Source of the DNA: Closterium sp. NIES-65
Lineage: Eukaryota; Streptophyta; Zygnematophyceae; Desmidiales; Closteriaceae
Assembly (NCBI GenBank): GCA_948144175.1
Contig: CANXME010001453.1
Location: 806,001 to 870,000, forward strand
Reading direction: 5' to 3'
DNA: 64,000 bases
Part shown: piece by piece, positions 44,895 to 56,900 of the stretch
Position numbering within the stretch: position 1 is the first letter of the stretch
Layout: every line of letters starts with the position of its first letter
The notes under the pieces: model-generated
The model's input: the letters and a program-made list of their open reading frames with translations, nothing else
The model's database searches: none
What the model was told of the DNA's origin: nothing
Translations under genes and position numbers: made by a program

Positions 44895-45110
44895 CTCACT
44901 CTCACAGGTACGTGCCACACTTACTCTCACAGGTACGTGCCACACTTACTCTCACAGGTACGTGCCACACTTACTCTCACAGGTACGTGCCACACTTATT
45001 CTCACAGGTGCGTGCCACACTTACTCTCACAGGTACGTGCCACACTTACTCTCACAGGTACGTGCCACACTTACTCACAGGTACATGCCACAGTCTCTCT
45101 CACAGGTAGA
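44895..45110 (+). repeat. 25-bp minisatellite, about 8-9 copies
   Basis: The unit is acttactctcacaggtacgtgccac with few variants. Each copy contains CAG-GTACGT, a good 5' splice-donor match, in an array just downstream of the proposed stop of the giant gene, probably in its 3' untranslated region. Confidence 0.92.
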
Positions 45111-45947
45111 TACTAGACTCACTCTTTCTCTTACGGTTATTAGGTGTCACACCTGCTCACTGTTTCTAACTTCCTCTCCTCTTCGATTATGGCTAATCCC
45201 TCAGGCAGTGTAGGTTCATTAATAATATCTCCAACCATTCCTGTGGCAGATATAGGAGCTATACTCCAACATGCGGGCTGAGTTAGTTGTCGCTTCTGCT
45301 GTCACGTGGTTCTCACAGTATATTTTGTGTTATTCAGTTGATTAAATGCTGTTTGTATATTTCATGAGGAGGATAGGTTGGCAGTTTAGCCAGTTTTGTT
45401 TTGTTTGTCCTGTGCTTCTGCACACTCTACCAGCAAATTTTCACAGCAGAGCTATTCACATCGTATGTATACTATGTTTCTAGCTATTTCACAGTCCACG
45501 AGTCCATGTTATCAATTCACAATGCTGCCATGAGAGTAGCACATTAGCCAACCTGGCATACAACCGCTGAGATTTTGTTATCATCAAGTCACAGTATGTG
45601 CTTTGGTCAATGGATTGAGGAGATGGGGGGGGGGAGGTGGGTTGGCGTGCCCGTGTAAGAGGGCAATTGGCTGTCAGCGCGTTTGCACCTCAGCCAGGCA
45701 ACTTTCACTTCAGCGAGATCCAAAAGTGTCACTTTACTGTACCATGTGTTCCGATGTCTGAAAAATGGGTCACTTGTGAGTGCGTGATTAATTGTTGTGA
45801 CTGAAAATTGAGAGTGGGATAGGCCAGACGAAGAGTGCGACGGGGACTAGAGGATGCGAGAAAGGATAGGTCAGAATGCGAGTGGAAATGGTGTGTGGGA
45901 GGGTGAATGGGAGTCAGTGTGAATGGTGAGAATGCGAGTGAGACTGT
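45111..45947. other. Intergenic region between convergent genes
   Basis: About 840 bp between the giant gene and psbS, which converge. It is AT-richer than both genes and should hold their transcript ends. A short G run lies near 45626-45636. No gene seen. Confidence 0.6.
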
Positions 45948-46859
45948 TCACCCGGTTTTCTTTGTTCTGAGCAGGTTTATCAATACATTATTGAAATAGA
46001 AAAATCTGGAAGAAAACTGTTCTTTATTTGCAATAGTATAGCTAGGTACACAAAAAATATGTACATCAAATCCACAACACGATGCGACTCTCTCGTCCTC
46101 GTTAATGAATTTCCTTGTACCGGGGTTGATGGCGGCGATGAAGAAGAAGGCGATGCTGGCGAGCAGCAGCGGCTCGAGCTCCCACACGGGCACGCCGATC
46201 TCGATGTTGAGCTGCGCCAGCGCGTCCCTGCCCGTGATCACCTTGCCGATCAGGCTCGCCGCAAACCCTAATTGCGCCAGCCGCCCCACGAACAGCTCGT
46301 TCGCCTTGGTGAATCCGAACAGCGGCCCGTCCTCGCTCAGCCCCAGCGCCGCCTTGATGCTGCCGCGCTTCACGGGCGGCCCCACCGGCTCGTCGTCCAC
46401 GAATCGCCCGCGGTCGCCCAGCCCGCCGATGGCGCCGAGCACGGTGAAGGCGATGAAGAAGAGCAGCAGCGGCTCGGTCTCTGTGATGGGGATGCCCGTC
46501 TCGATGTTGAGCTGCGACAGAATGCCCGCGCCAGTAATCGCCTCGCCCAGCAGCGACGCCGCGAAGCCCAGCATGGCCACGGGCCCCACGAACAGCTCGT
46601 TCGCCTTGGTGAACCCGAACCCGCCCGACGTGCCGAAGATGCCGTCCTCTCTGCGCATCTTCGTCGCGGGGACGCTCTTAGCGGGGACGGCGGCTTTGCG
46701 CGAGCTGAAGAGCGCGGTGACGCCTAGTCCGCGGGGAGCTGCTAGTTGGGGAACGGCGGGGAGGCTGCGGGTGGCGAGCTCGGTGCCTCTGACGGTAGAG
46801 CTGAAGGAGAGGCCTGAGAGGACCTGGCGAGAAGCAAGTGCGGAGGCCATGGCTGTCAT
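45948..46859 (-). CDS. psbS: PsbS, photosystem II 22-kDa photoprotection protein
   Basis: 303 codons from ATG 46859; a second ATG at 46850 is equally plausible. The first 55-65 residues are Ser/Ala/Arg-rich, a chloroplast transit peptide. Two homologous halves follow, each with FGFTKANELFVG, two hydrophobic helices and an xEPLLL segment, giving the four-helix thylakoid fold. The lumen-loop glutamates that sense low pH are present in both halves (LNIETG in repeat 1, LNIEIG in repeat 2). PsbS switches on energy-dependent quenching of excess light. After the usual end (NPGTRKFINEDE) the frame runs about 47 extra residues. A 59-nt intron (46064-46006, GTACAT to TTCCAG) or an early transcript end at AATAAA (46028-46023) may remove much of this. 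No intron is visible in the conserved part. Confidence 0.93.
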   Translation of the reverse strand: MTAMASALASRQVLSGLSFSSTVRGTELATRSLPAVPQLAAPRGLGVTALFSSRKAAVPAKSVPATKMRREDGIFGTSGGFGFTKANELFVGPVAMLGFAASLLGEAITGAGILSQLNIETGIPITETEPLLLFFIAFTVLGAIGGLGDRGRFVDDEPVGPPVKRGSIKAALGLSEDGPLFGFTKANELFVGRLAQLGFAASLIGKVITGRDALAQLNIEIGVPVWELEPLLLASIAFFFIAAINPGTRKFINEDERVASCCGFDVHIFCVPSYTIANKEQFSSRFFYFNNVLINLLRTKKTG

Positions 46860-47750
46860 TTGGACCGATTAAGACGAGGAAGCGATATGCGAGAAGTTAG
46901 CAGTAAATGATGAGCACGGAATGATGATCGATTATGGTAAAAGAGCATACCTGAATTTGTTTTGTGCATAGTATCAACGATGAGGGAATAGTGAATCGAG
47001 GCGCGCCATGTCGGCTGATCAAAGCTCATGCGGACAATTCGAACTGCGATCTCATTTCCAAGTGCGGGTTTGCAAATGCAATCTTTTCGGGCAGAACTAT
47101 GCGGCTGTTCGTGTTTAGGGTTGGGGCTCCCCGTGTTTAGGGTTGGGGCTCCCCGAATCGAATGCCATCCAGATGGGGTTTATTTTGTTCAGACCGCGGG
47201 CAGATTAGGACCCATCAGCTTCTTCCAGGCGGACTGTTAGGGATCGCATTTGCGAACCGCGCTGGCTGAATTGGATTGCAGTTGAAGTTGTCCCAAGCTC
47301 ATGTGACCCGTGTGTGGCGGTTGTTTGCTTTCATCGCAGCGCACTGCACCTGGAGCAACCTTTTGGGAAGTTGGACTGGAGATCTCTGACGTGGCTGAAC
47401 CAGAAGCGCGAATTCGTAGTGAGGGACGTGGAAGTCGCTGGTGCTCTAGATGTGCTGCACCGAGAATGTTTTGACTAGTCGACGTGGTGGTGCGATGGTG
47501 GCTAAATGCTGCTGACATGGACATGAAAAGTTGCGGGTTTCGTTTGCTGGGCTACTTTTCGTGGCAAGGACACTAGTATTTCTCGCGTGTTGAATTCCGC
47601 CACATCGTCACCCGATGTAACGACTCAGCCCCATTACAAAAACTGGCATAATAACACCTATTTTGATTTTCACTAGCCCTTAACACATGCCCAACATGCA
47701 GGATCTCCACAACGGAACTCACATTAGCGTAGCATGTAGTTACCAGGGCT
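46860..47750. other. Intergenic region upstream of psbS
   Basis: About 890 bp with no convincing gene. A short direct duplication (gtgtttagggttggggctcccc, twice at about 47110-47155) is present. It should contain the psbS promoter; I could not identify specific light-response elements with confidence. Confidence 0.55.
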
Positions 47751-47751
47751 G

Positions 47752-47786
47752 AAGTGTGTGTGTGTGTGTGAGAGAGAGGCACTTAA
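47752..47786 (+). repeat. TG/AG microsatellite
   Basis: A run of about ten tg units then four ag units, just before recognisable non-LTR sequence begins at about 47788. Confidence 0.85.
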
Positions 47787-47787
47787 A

Positions 47788-49560
47788 AAGATACGAGACG
47801 AACTGCGCGGCTGTGGCCTACGGTGCAACCTCGCTAATCGTCCGCATGGAGCCCGTCAGGGGACACAGGGTGCCTACCCGAAGGCCTCGCGACAGCGGTG
47901 GACGGATTACGGGTGCTAGGAAGCCCAGTCGGTACGAGAACGTTCTGCCAGCGCACCATCAGGGGCACACTCGAGTCAACAGCAGCAGCCTTGGGGCTCA
48001 TCGGGAGATTCCACCCGCAGCACGCACTGCTACTCCTCTCGCGATGCATCTCGCGCAGGATATCGTACCTCCTACGTACGACGTCGGCTCACGCACTCCC
48101 GCGCAGGGAATGGAGGGAATGGAGCGAAAGACTACTGTGGACAGCGCTCAAAGCGGCCCACCTGCACACATTGAGCAAGGAGCTGGAGCAAAGCCTGGTG
48201 TGGAGGCAAGCGACGTTGCCAATCGCGCTGGGGGGTCTGGGAATCATAGAACCCCTCTCAGAAGCGCCAGCGGCATACCTGGCCTCGTTGAAGGCAGCGC
48301 AGACCCTACTCCAGCACGTGTCAGCAACGCCAAGCCACCCACTGCAGCGTGTGGCGGCACTGGTATAACCACACGGAGACGGAACCACGGGGGAGGGAGG
48401 AACAAGTATCAGGGACTTGAGGAGCAGACTTCCCGAATCGGCAAGAGAGCTACTCAGTGAAACTGAACAGGGTGGAGAGGTGAAAGGCCGCCTGCAGGAA
48501 CACCTCTCGAGACAGATAAACTTGGACCGGGCAGCAGCACTGGTGGGTGACACGCGGATCGACAAGCCGGGGGAGGATAATGGCCACGTCGTCCGACTCA
48601 TAAGCCTGCAGGGAGTGGGAGTGGGGGATTGGCTCCATGCCATCCCCACACGGGCAGACCTCACTTTCTGGGGCAGTTTGGGATGGCTCTGGGCTTCCGG
48701 CTAGAACTGACTCTAGCGGTGACGGACAACTGCCCGTGCGGCAAGAGATGCTCTAAGATAGGGGACCGGAGCCTCCCTAACCATCTGCTAAGGTGCGCGG
48801 AGGGCAAGGACCGGACGAACACACACAACAGCCTAGTCTATGCGGCATTACGGATGGCCAACAAAGCTGACTACATGACCGCACATGAAACCACGGCCTT
48901 CTTGCAAATCATTAGCCCCAAGCGGAAACCATTGTGACCGACGTTACAGTGACTGATCCAGTCCTGCAGCGCCGAGACACAAGGGCGGTGAAGCCACCAG
49001 GCTGGGCAGCAGAGGATGCGGCAAGGGGGAAAAGGGGGATGTACGAGGGACGGCCGGATTTCGTTAGGGTACTTGGCCTAGCGGTAGAGACCTATGGGGC
49101 CCTGACCCTGGACACCCAGAGGTTCCTCCGCATGCTGGGGATGCAGACGGCCAAGAGAAAGTACAGACAGGGGAGGCTCACTATGGTAGCAGCCAAGCTC
49201 ACTGCACACTACCGCCAACGTTGGTCGGTATTGCTCCAGCGTAGCCAGGCCAACACCTTGCTGGCCAAGTCCAACAGGGCGACCGAACGAGCCTTCTCCC
49301 AGGCAGCAGCCGACCCATGGGAGCCCCGCCTAGGAGATTACAAAAAGGACGTTGAGCAGGAGGAACAGGAGCAAGGGGTGTGGTCGGAGGCGGCGCGGTT
49401 GCTACCGCAGGCAGAGGGGCAGGAGCAACCGGAGGCGACACGCGAGCCGACTGAACCTCCGCCGAGCTCAGGCCGGCGCAGGATCAGACGCCGCAGCCGG
49501 CCCAGGGGCAGGCGCAGGAGCAGACGCCGAGGCGAGAGCGGGAGCAGGTGACGACGCGGG
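47788..49560 (+). pseudogene. Non-LTR retrotransposon copy A, 5'-truncated
   Basis: Begins after the RT catalytic box (region matching GLKHNPQKCTAWS of copy C) and runs to the C-terminal domain. The thumb/connection region is in frame at 47898-48368, with a stop at 48366. Another piece is at 48417-48704. A Cys/His finger (CPCGKRC...LPNHLLRC) begins near 48731. The endonuclease-like module (DVTVTDP near 48943, LAVETYG near 49079) is in a further frame. At least three frame changes or stops make it inactive. The best match by motif order is a single-ORF element with a restriction-like endonuclease (NeSL/Utopia-type), family inferred. Confidence 0.8.
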
Positions 49561-49821
49561 CGCAGGACCAGGCGCCACGCTAGGCGCAGACAACGACGCC
49601 ACGACGGGAACGGGTGGCGCAGCAGGTGCGAGGACAAGGCTAGCCTGAGTCACAGATGACAGCGCAGATCGAGGTGCGGGAAGAGGCGACATCCCCACGG
49701 CTGCCGGCGCCAGGGGAGATATGGTCGGAAGGGCCATTGCCGATAACGCCATGACAAAGGGCCGCGGCGAATAAGGATAATAGTCGTCGCCTATCGATAC
49801 AGGCATCGCGGGGCGGACGAG

Positions 49822-52480
49822 GTGGCGGACGAGGAAGGGTGTCTGGGAGGGGAGGCGGACGAGGAAGCACGCCAAGCCCTAACTCGAAGAGTTGATCGGA
49901 CGGAAGCTGAGGAGGAAGCATCTGATCCTACGTTTATAGCTGAAGCGGTGGAAGAGTTCACCATGGAAGAGTGGGGGGAGTTAGAGGAAGAGGAACGGGA
50001 AGGTAGAAGTCGGGCACGCCCAGCACCAAGCCAAGCCGCCCCAAGACCAGCCACCCCGGGGGGTAAGCCTAACCGGCAGGAACCAGACACCACCGCATCA
50101 GAGACCCACCAATTTTCACCTGAGCAACTGGCCAAAGACACAGTGCGGTTCGGCAAAGTTGAATTGTGGGATCTGACTCCCCTACGCGACAGTCGTCAGC
50201 CCCCACTTTCGCGCAAACTCCCTACTGACATTCGCCCGCTTTTCGCCACTGCCCTCCTGACACCACTACTCCACCTCGCGCGTAACCCGAGGTCAGTCGC
50301 AGGTTGGCGCCTGTTACTCTTCATCCCGCAACTCACCCTTCGCCTCCCCTCAACAGAGAAGCCCGATTGGCCGGCAGTCAAGCGGCGTCTTCGCCAATTC
50401 AACAAAGGCGAATGGCAGCAGCTGTACGACTCGGCAGTTACTGCAATCACTGGACCACACCCGCCTCGTCACACGCCAGATGCTATTGGCAAACGTGCTA
50501 GGGCAGAAGGTCTCGCGCGAAAAGGAAGCCTTCGTAGAGCGATCCTCGCCCTCGAGTCAACGCCGGTCACCGACCCATCTGCAACCATCCTCGCCGCACT
50601 CAAAGCAAAACACCCCCCCAATCCACCTGGAATCATCGATTGGGACATCCCCGATACAGTCCAAGCCGCATCGATCGAAAAAGGAGACTTCATAAAAATG
50701 CTGTGCCGTTGCGAGAACGGGGTGGGAGGGGGACCGTCTGGTATGACATTTGAACACCTGCGTGATGCATCACTCACCAACACGGGGGTTACCACTCACC
50801 TCCACGCCCTCGTCAACACCATCCTGCGAGGCAAACTGCCAGACGAGGTCTGCTCGCTACTAACAGCCAGCCGTCTCATAGATCTAGCCAAGCCCGATGG
50901 AGGCACTAGACCGATAGCGGTAGGAGAGTGTATCCTGCGATTAGCCGCAAAGTCCGCCCTCTCCGCCCTCTCCCAAGAATGCCGAGCGCATTTCCTCCCG
51001 TTACAGTACTGCGTTTCCGTCCAAGGCGGTAGCGAAGCAATTATCCACGCCGCGAGAGCTTTCACGAGCGCAAACCCGGACGCGCTTATACTACAGGCGG
51101 ACCTGGCGAATGCGTTTAACTCGATTAACCGTGCAGCAGTGGACAGCGCACTCCGCGACACTGATATCCAGGGTCTCCTCCCCCTCGTCAAAGCATCATA
51201 TAGTCGGCCAGCCCAGTTGTTCCTCGACGCAGGGTCCGGTTGCGAGGCGCTGACCAGCGAGACAGGCGTGCGACAAGGTGATCCGCTCGGCCCGCTGCTG
51301 TTTGCCGCGGGGATCCACCCCATCCTCTCTAAAACAGCAGCATCTTACCCAGCAGTTCTGTGCTTAGCATTCGCCGACGACATCACATTCCTTGGCCCGG
51401 CAGCAGAGTGTTCTGAAGCTTTCTGCCATTTCACGACAGGAGGGCCGCTGCAGCTTCCTAGTGAGCTTCGTGCAGGCTCACACACTCCTCGGCCAGTTAG
51501 GGGGCCAAGCAGGGGCCACCCTGACAGGAGCACTAGACCTACCCAAAGTAGCAGACCACAGCCCGAACGATCTACAGCAATGGATCCAGGACTGCAGAAG
51601 CAGCCTCACGCAGGAGGCAAGGGATCTTATTTCAGCAGAGCATGCAAAACCCAAGGGCCAACTGCAACACCACCTTTCTCTCTTAGTCCAAGAGGGCCGG
51701 AGTGCCGCCCAGATCACCGCATCCAGGCAAATGGACCTGAACCCACTGCTGGGCCACACCCAACGCCTTATCTCCCTCACAGGCTACGAGGCAGGGGTCT
51801 GGCTCATGGCGATCCCCTACATGCCAGCGCTACGGTTATACCCCTGCCACTTCACGTTCGCCCTACAGTTCCGGCTCGGCATGCCGCTCTTTGTGCCTGT
51901 CTGCTGTGACTACAGCAAACGAGTCCCCATTCTAGATAAAGGCTGCCGAACCACTTGCTGCGGTGCGGTACTGGGCACGACCGGACCAACACTCACGATG
52001 AGCTATGGGACGAGTGCATTCGTATGGCGCAGGATGCAGGATTTGATGTGTACGAGGAGTGCACCGCCTTCAGCCCGATGGACAATAAGAAGGCCAACTT
52101 GGCCTTCAGGGATGGGAGCTCGGGGGCAGTGTGGCTGGGAGATATCACAATCACAGATCCCATCAGTAAACGGGACGAAATTGCAAGGAAGGGGAGGGGC
52201 TGGGCAGCACGGGAGGCAGAAGACAAGAAGATAGGCCTATACCCCGGCAAGGCAGAGTATGCTGCGTTTGTCCCGTTGGCAGTAGAAACATACGGCTGCC
52301 CCTGCGACGAGGTGCCCACCTTCCTGAAGCTGCTGGCGGACAAAGCTGCACGGAGAATCTTCAACGCGGACCCATCTACCTATCAGGCCGCAAAGATGCT
52401 CCATCAGTTCCGCCAGCGCTGGTCGGTCGCACTCCAGAGAGCCTAGGCAGTGAGCTTTCTCACAAAGCTGAACCTGGCCG
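49822..52480 (+). pseudogene. Non-LTR retrotransposon copy B, internally deleted
   Basis: The N-terminal acidic region and RT are continuous in one frame from 49822 (about 540 codons): MTFEHLRDA, the QADLANAFNSI motif A, RQGDPLGPLLFAAGIHP motif B and the FADD box at 51370-51381. Just after it (near 51450) about 600 bp of the RT thumb region present in copy C is missing, and the frame shifts. The finger region follows (51455-51955), then the endonuclease module (DITITDP near 52147, VPLAVETYG near 52270). TAG at 52444-52446 sits where copy C reads Gln. Copy B is dead, but its RT catalytic part is intact. Confidence 0.85.
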
Positions 52481-53923
52481 CATGAGCAGAGAACCCCCGA
52501 CTGGGAGGACCACAGGGGGAGTTGAACCCGGGAGGGAGCGCCACAACTCCCGGACCACAAGCGTGCTTGCGCCGATCACGGCGGCTCCAGACCTAGCACG
52601 CAAATGGCGCCGCAAGCCGCGCACAGCCTCATCAAGCGGCCCCGCCGCCGCAACGCCTCCCTCGGCGGGCGCAGCCAGCACGGGCGCCAGCAGCCCTGCA
52701 AGCTGATCGGCGGCGTCCAGACAAGACTCGCGTTGACGATCCAGGAACAACTCAGGGGGGGTTGCAGGAAGGGACGAATGAGCGAGAACCTGTATCAGAA
52801 GCAGTGCGTGAAAGCTCTCTGCGAGACGAAAGAGCTGGCCGAGGGTCGCCTCCGGAACACGGGCCTGAGGGGGTTGCAGCGCCTGCGCAAGGAACTGGAA
52901 TGGCTCCGCAACGGCAAGAGGAGCCGGGCCAACTGCCGTCACCGCTCCGCCTCCCACAGCCACAAATTCTACTCCTGCCACGGGCGGGACTGGCGGCAGA
53001 TGCAACCGCGACCCTGGAACGGGAGCAGTCGCAGCAGCAGCGGGAGGTGATGGGGCCGGAACACGGGATTGGACGAGTGCAGCAGGAGGCGGAACCTCAG
53101 GAGGCGCCGCCTGATGCTGAGCGGCATGGGCGACGGCAACGTGCGAGCTGCCTTGTGTCTGAGCAGCCCTCTCTTCACGAATCGCGGTCGTTACCGCACG
53201 TTGCAGATCCGCCATCCTCACGGGTGGATCATACGATCCTCCTCCATTGCGACCACGATAACCCCACCAGCCACCGCGACCGCCACGGTGAGCTTGCCAC
53301 TGACCCGAGTGTTGATTGCGCCGAGGAGAATTCCGCTAGCACCGGGAGGACGCCCGATCCTGTTGGGGCGCTGGAGAATGGGGGCGAGATAGGCGACGGT
53401 CCGGCGAGGGAGGACGAGACTGCGACGCTGGCTGCGTCTGCTGAGCCACGGGAGGCGCAACGGGAGTAGACGGGTCCAGTGCAGGGGACACAACCAACTG
53501 CGCCGGGCCGCCAATGGTGGCGGACGCCGGTTGCGAGGACGAGGCAGGCACAGAAGACTGCGGCTCGGGGCCTGAAGCTGGGGGCCCAACAGGAGCGGGA
53601 GCCGGGAGTGCGGCGTCAGACCTCGACGGGCCATCAAGTGGAGCCTGAAGAGCAGTTGGCGCGGACGGAGCGGATCGCTCAGCAGCGGCAGGAGCCACAG
53701 ACTGAGCGGCAGCTGCGGCAAGGGGAGCCACGGGTTCGGGGCGAGGAGGCTTTTTAGCGGATGTTGTCGAGGGCTTCGGAGCCAGAGGCACCGGGGGCTT
53801 CTTTGCCGTGGTCGCCTTTCTGGTCTCAGACTGAGGCTTGGCGACCACTGCCGACCAGGCGGCAACGCGATCTGGCGACGGCTCGGGAGCTCCAGCAATC
53901 ACCATCACGAGGTCGGGCAGCAC
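52460..53923 (-). pseudogene. Minus-strand Pro/Ala-rich frame with RGG box, one internal stop
   Basis: One minus-strand frame of about 488 codons, broken only by TAG at 53338-53336. The first part is Ala/Pro/Ser-rich. The middle has an RGG-type segment (RGGRGGWWGYRGRNGGG, about 53290-53235) followed by VRMADLQRAV; the last part is Ala/Leu-rich. RGG boxes bind RNA and occur in ORF1 proteins of some non-LTR elements. It lies between copies B and C, antisense to them. A shorter Pro/Ala-rich minus frame (49468-49875) lies upstream of copy B in the same way. It could be a real antisense gene or a GC-rich shadow frame. Confidence 0.4.
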
Positions 53924-53939
53924 GGGGAGAGAGGAGGCA

Positions 53940-56900
53940 GGCGGTTAGCGGAACAGGCGGAGGGCCGGAGAATGGGTTTCAGGCTGCGGGACGTCGGGCT
54001 TTAATTGCTCTGTTAGCGGCTAATGCAGAAGGGGACAGAAATGACCCCTCTTATACTACGGAAGCGGAGCCAGACAGTGAAAACGAAGACAAAAGCGACG
54101 GAGCGGAGGCAACGAGAGTGGGGACAGGGAGGAGAAGACCTGAGACAGCCAATTTACCCACAGCGGGAACAGAAGGGCGTGCAGGGCCATTGGATGCCGA
54201 TCGAACGGATGAGAATCCAACTCGGCAGCAATCAACGACACCGAGTCGCGCACGCAGACATCGGACCGCTTCCCTCCACCCTGTGTCAGGATTGGCACGC
54301 AGCGCCCGCGCTATTTTTCGCCAGTGGAGCTAGTGGAGATGGGGGACAAATTCGCCGACATAGCGAATTGGGACATTTCCGCCCTCTGGGACATTCGCCA
54401 ACCGCCGCTGTCAAGACGATTACCACCTAACCTGTGCCAGTTTTTCTCGCTGGCACTCCTGACCCCGCTACTTCACCCCTCGCGAAACCCTGACTCCGAA
54501 GCGGGTTGGAAACTGCTTCTCTTCCTCCCGCGTTTGACCCTTCGCCAGGCTTCACCAAAGCACCCAAATTGGCCACAAATCAAGGCCCGTCTTCGGGCAT
54601 TCCAGCAAGGCGAGTGGTCACAGCTCTACCAGGAGGCGATAAACGCGGTCAACGCCCCTCCGCCCCCACGTCACCAACCCGATGTGACAGGTGTACTGAG
54701 CAGAGCCGAGGGGTTGGCGAAACGTGGCGGTCTGCGTCGAGCCGTGCTGGCGCTAGAGTCAACACCCGTCTGTACACCGTGCCCAGAAATTCTAGACGAA
54801 CTCCGACAAAAGCATCCACCAGCGGGAGACGAACAGCTGACCTGGCAAAAAGCCGACGCTAAGCCCCTGTGCATTTCCCACGCAGAATTTGCGAAGCTCC
54901 TCGGGAGATGCGAGAATGGTGTCGGTGCCGGACCTTCCGGTACAACATTTGAGCACCTGCGCGATGCTGCAATAACCAATGCATCCGTCAGCACCCATCT
55001 GCACGCCCTCGTGAATACAATTCTGGGGGGCAACCTCCCAGCTTCGGTGGCGGACCTGCTAACAGCGTCTCGGCTCATCGCTCTGGCCAAACCTGGGGGG
55101 GGGGGCCGACCAATCGCAAGTGGAGAATGCCTGACGCGGCTGGCTGCCAAAGCTGCGCTCTTGGTCATCGGGGAGGCTGCACGTGACTTCTTCCTACCCC
55201 TACAGTACGGAGTGGCGGTGCCTGGTGGGGCTGAAGCAATAATTCATGCCGCCCGAACGTACGTGGACTGCCACCCAAACAGCCTGGTACTACAGACCGA
55301 CATCGCGAATGCTTTCAACAGCATTTAGCGACAATCCATCACAGCGGCATTACAAGAACCAACTCTGTCGCCACTACTCCAACTGGTTCGACTGACCTAC
55401 GGTAACCCGTCGCGACTCTACATGGACTTGACCTTCGCGAGCGAGCCCCTACGCAGCGAACGGGGCGTTCGCCAGGGCGATCCACTTGGCCCGCTACTCT
55501 TTGCGGCGGGAATACACCCTACACTTCGTGACACTGCGGCAGCTTACCCTGGGGTGCTTTGCTTGGCCTATGCAGACGACGTGACATTCGTGGGTGCACA
55601 CAATGCCACTGCAGCCGCGTTCAACCACTTCACCTCGAAGTTGGAATCACTAGGCCTGAAGCACAACCCGCAGAAGTGCACGGCATGGAGCGCTACTGCG
55701 TGCGACTCTGCTGGGTTGCCTCCAGGGGTGCCGTTCTGCACGGACGGCATCCGCTTGCTTGGGAGTTTTCTGGGGGCGGCCAACGGCGCAGCTACTTTCT
55801 TAGCAGGGCAGCTGAGGGACCTGGCGAAACCGTTACACCTCATCGAGCGGGCAGATCCTCAGGTGGCCTCGCTGCTGATCACGCGCTGCATCTCTCGGCG
55901 CGTGTCGTATCTCACCCGAACAACTCCCCTCAACCTCGTTTCACGGGACACCTGGACGGAATGGGGCCGTGACCTCCTCTTAGCACTCCTTACCTCGTGC
56001 AGCATTCGTGTGCCGGCGGGCAGAGCGGAACAGGCACGCGTCTGGGCGCAGGCCTCCTTGCCCCCCTCTCTTGGGGGTATAGGTGTTACTGACCCCCTCG
56101 TTGAGGGAGTCTACCGTTTCGTCGCGAGTTTCACACAGGCGGCTCTGCTTTTCTCTACGCTCGCGCTGGACACTGACACCGCACTCTCTCACGCGCGCAG
56201 CCATATGCTACAGCCTGCGGATGAAAACACACCGCTTCGCTCCTGGCTCTCAGAGTGCGAGTCCGCCCTGCCTTCCGATGCGCGAGAGCTACTAGAACGG
56301 GAACGACTTAAGCGGACGGATGTCAAACTACAGCACGCCCTTGCCCTACAGGTCCACGGTAGCCGCTACGCCGTGCAAGTACGGGCAACGAGAGACATGG
56401 AGCTGAATCCACTGGCAGGCCATACGCAGCGGATGTTCTCTCTAACAGGCTACGGCACAGGGGACTGGCTGACACCTATCCCTATAGAAGCAACCAGGCG
56501 CTTAGGCCCGGTACACTTCGCCAACGCCGTCAGATTCAGGCTCGGGCTGCCCTTCTCCACCCCCAAAAACGGTGACTGCTCGGATCACACCGAAATCCTA
56601 GACCCCTGCCTCCCAAATCACCTCCTACGCTACGGCACTGGCAGGCATCGCATCAACACCCATAACGAGCTCCGTGATGCCTGCATTAGTATGGCACAGG
56701 ACGCGGGGTTTATCGTCCACAGGGAGTCGGCCGCCCACTGCCCTGTCGAGGAACAGACAGCCGACTTCACCATGTCCGATAGGAGCAGTGGGGCGGTCTG
56801 GGTGTGCGACGTGACTGTGACAGACCCCACCAGTACTCGGGACCCACAGGCACAGAAAGGCAGGGGATGGGCGGCTAGGGAACAGGCAGATAAGAAAATT

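Noticed and set aside
44895..45110. CRISPR array
   Set aside because: The 25-bp units are contiguous with no unique spacers, in a eukaryotic context; a minisatellite.
46059..46872. Plus-strand frames opposite psbS
   Set aside because: Antisense shadows of a GC-rich coding exon; the minus-strand protein is an unambiguous PsbS.
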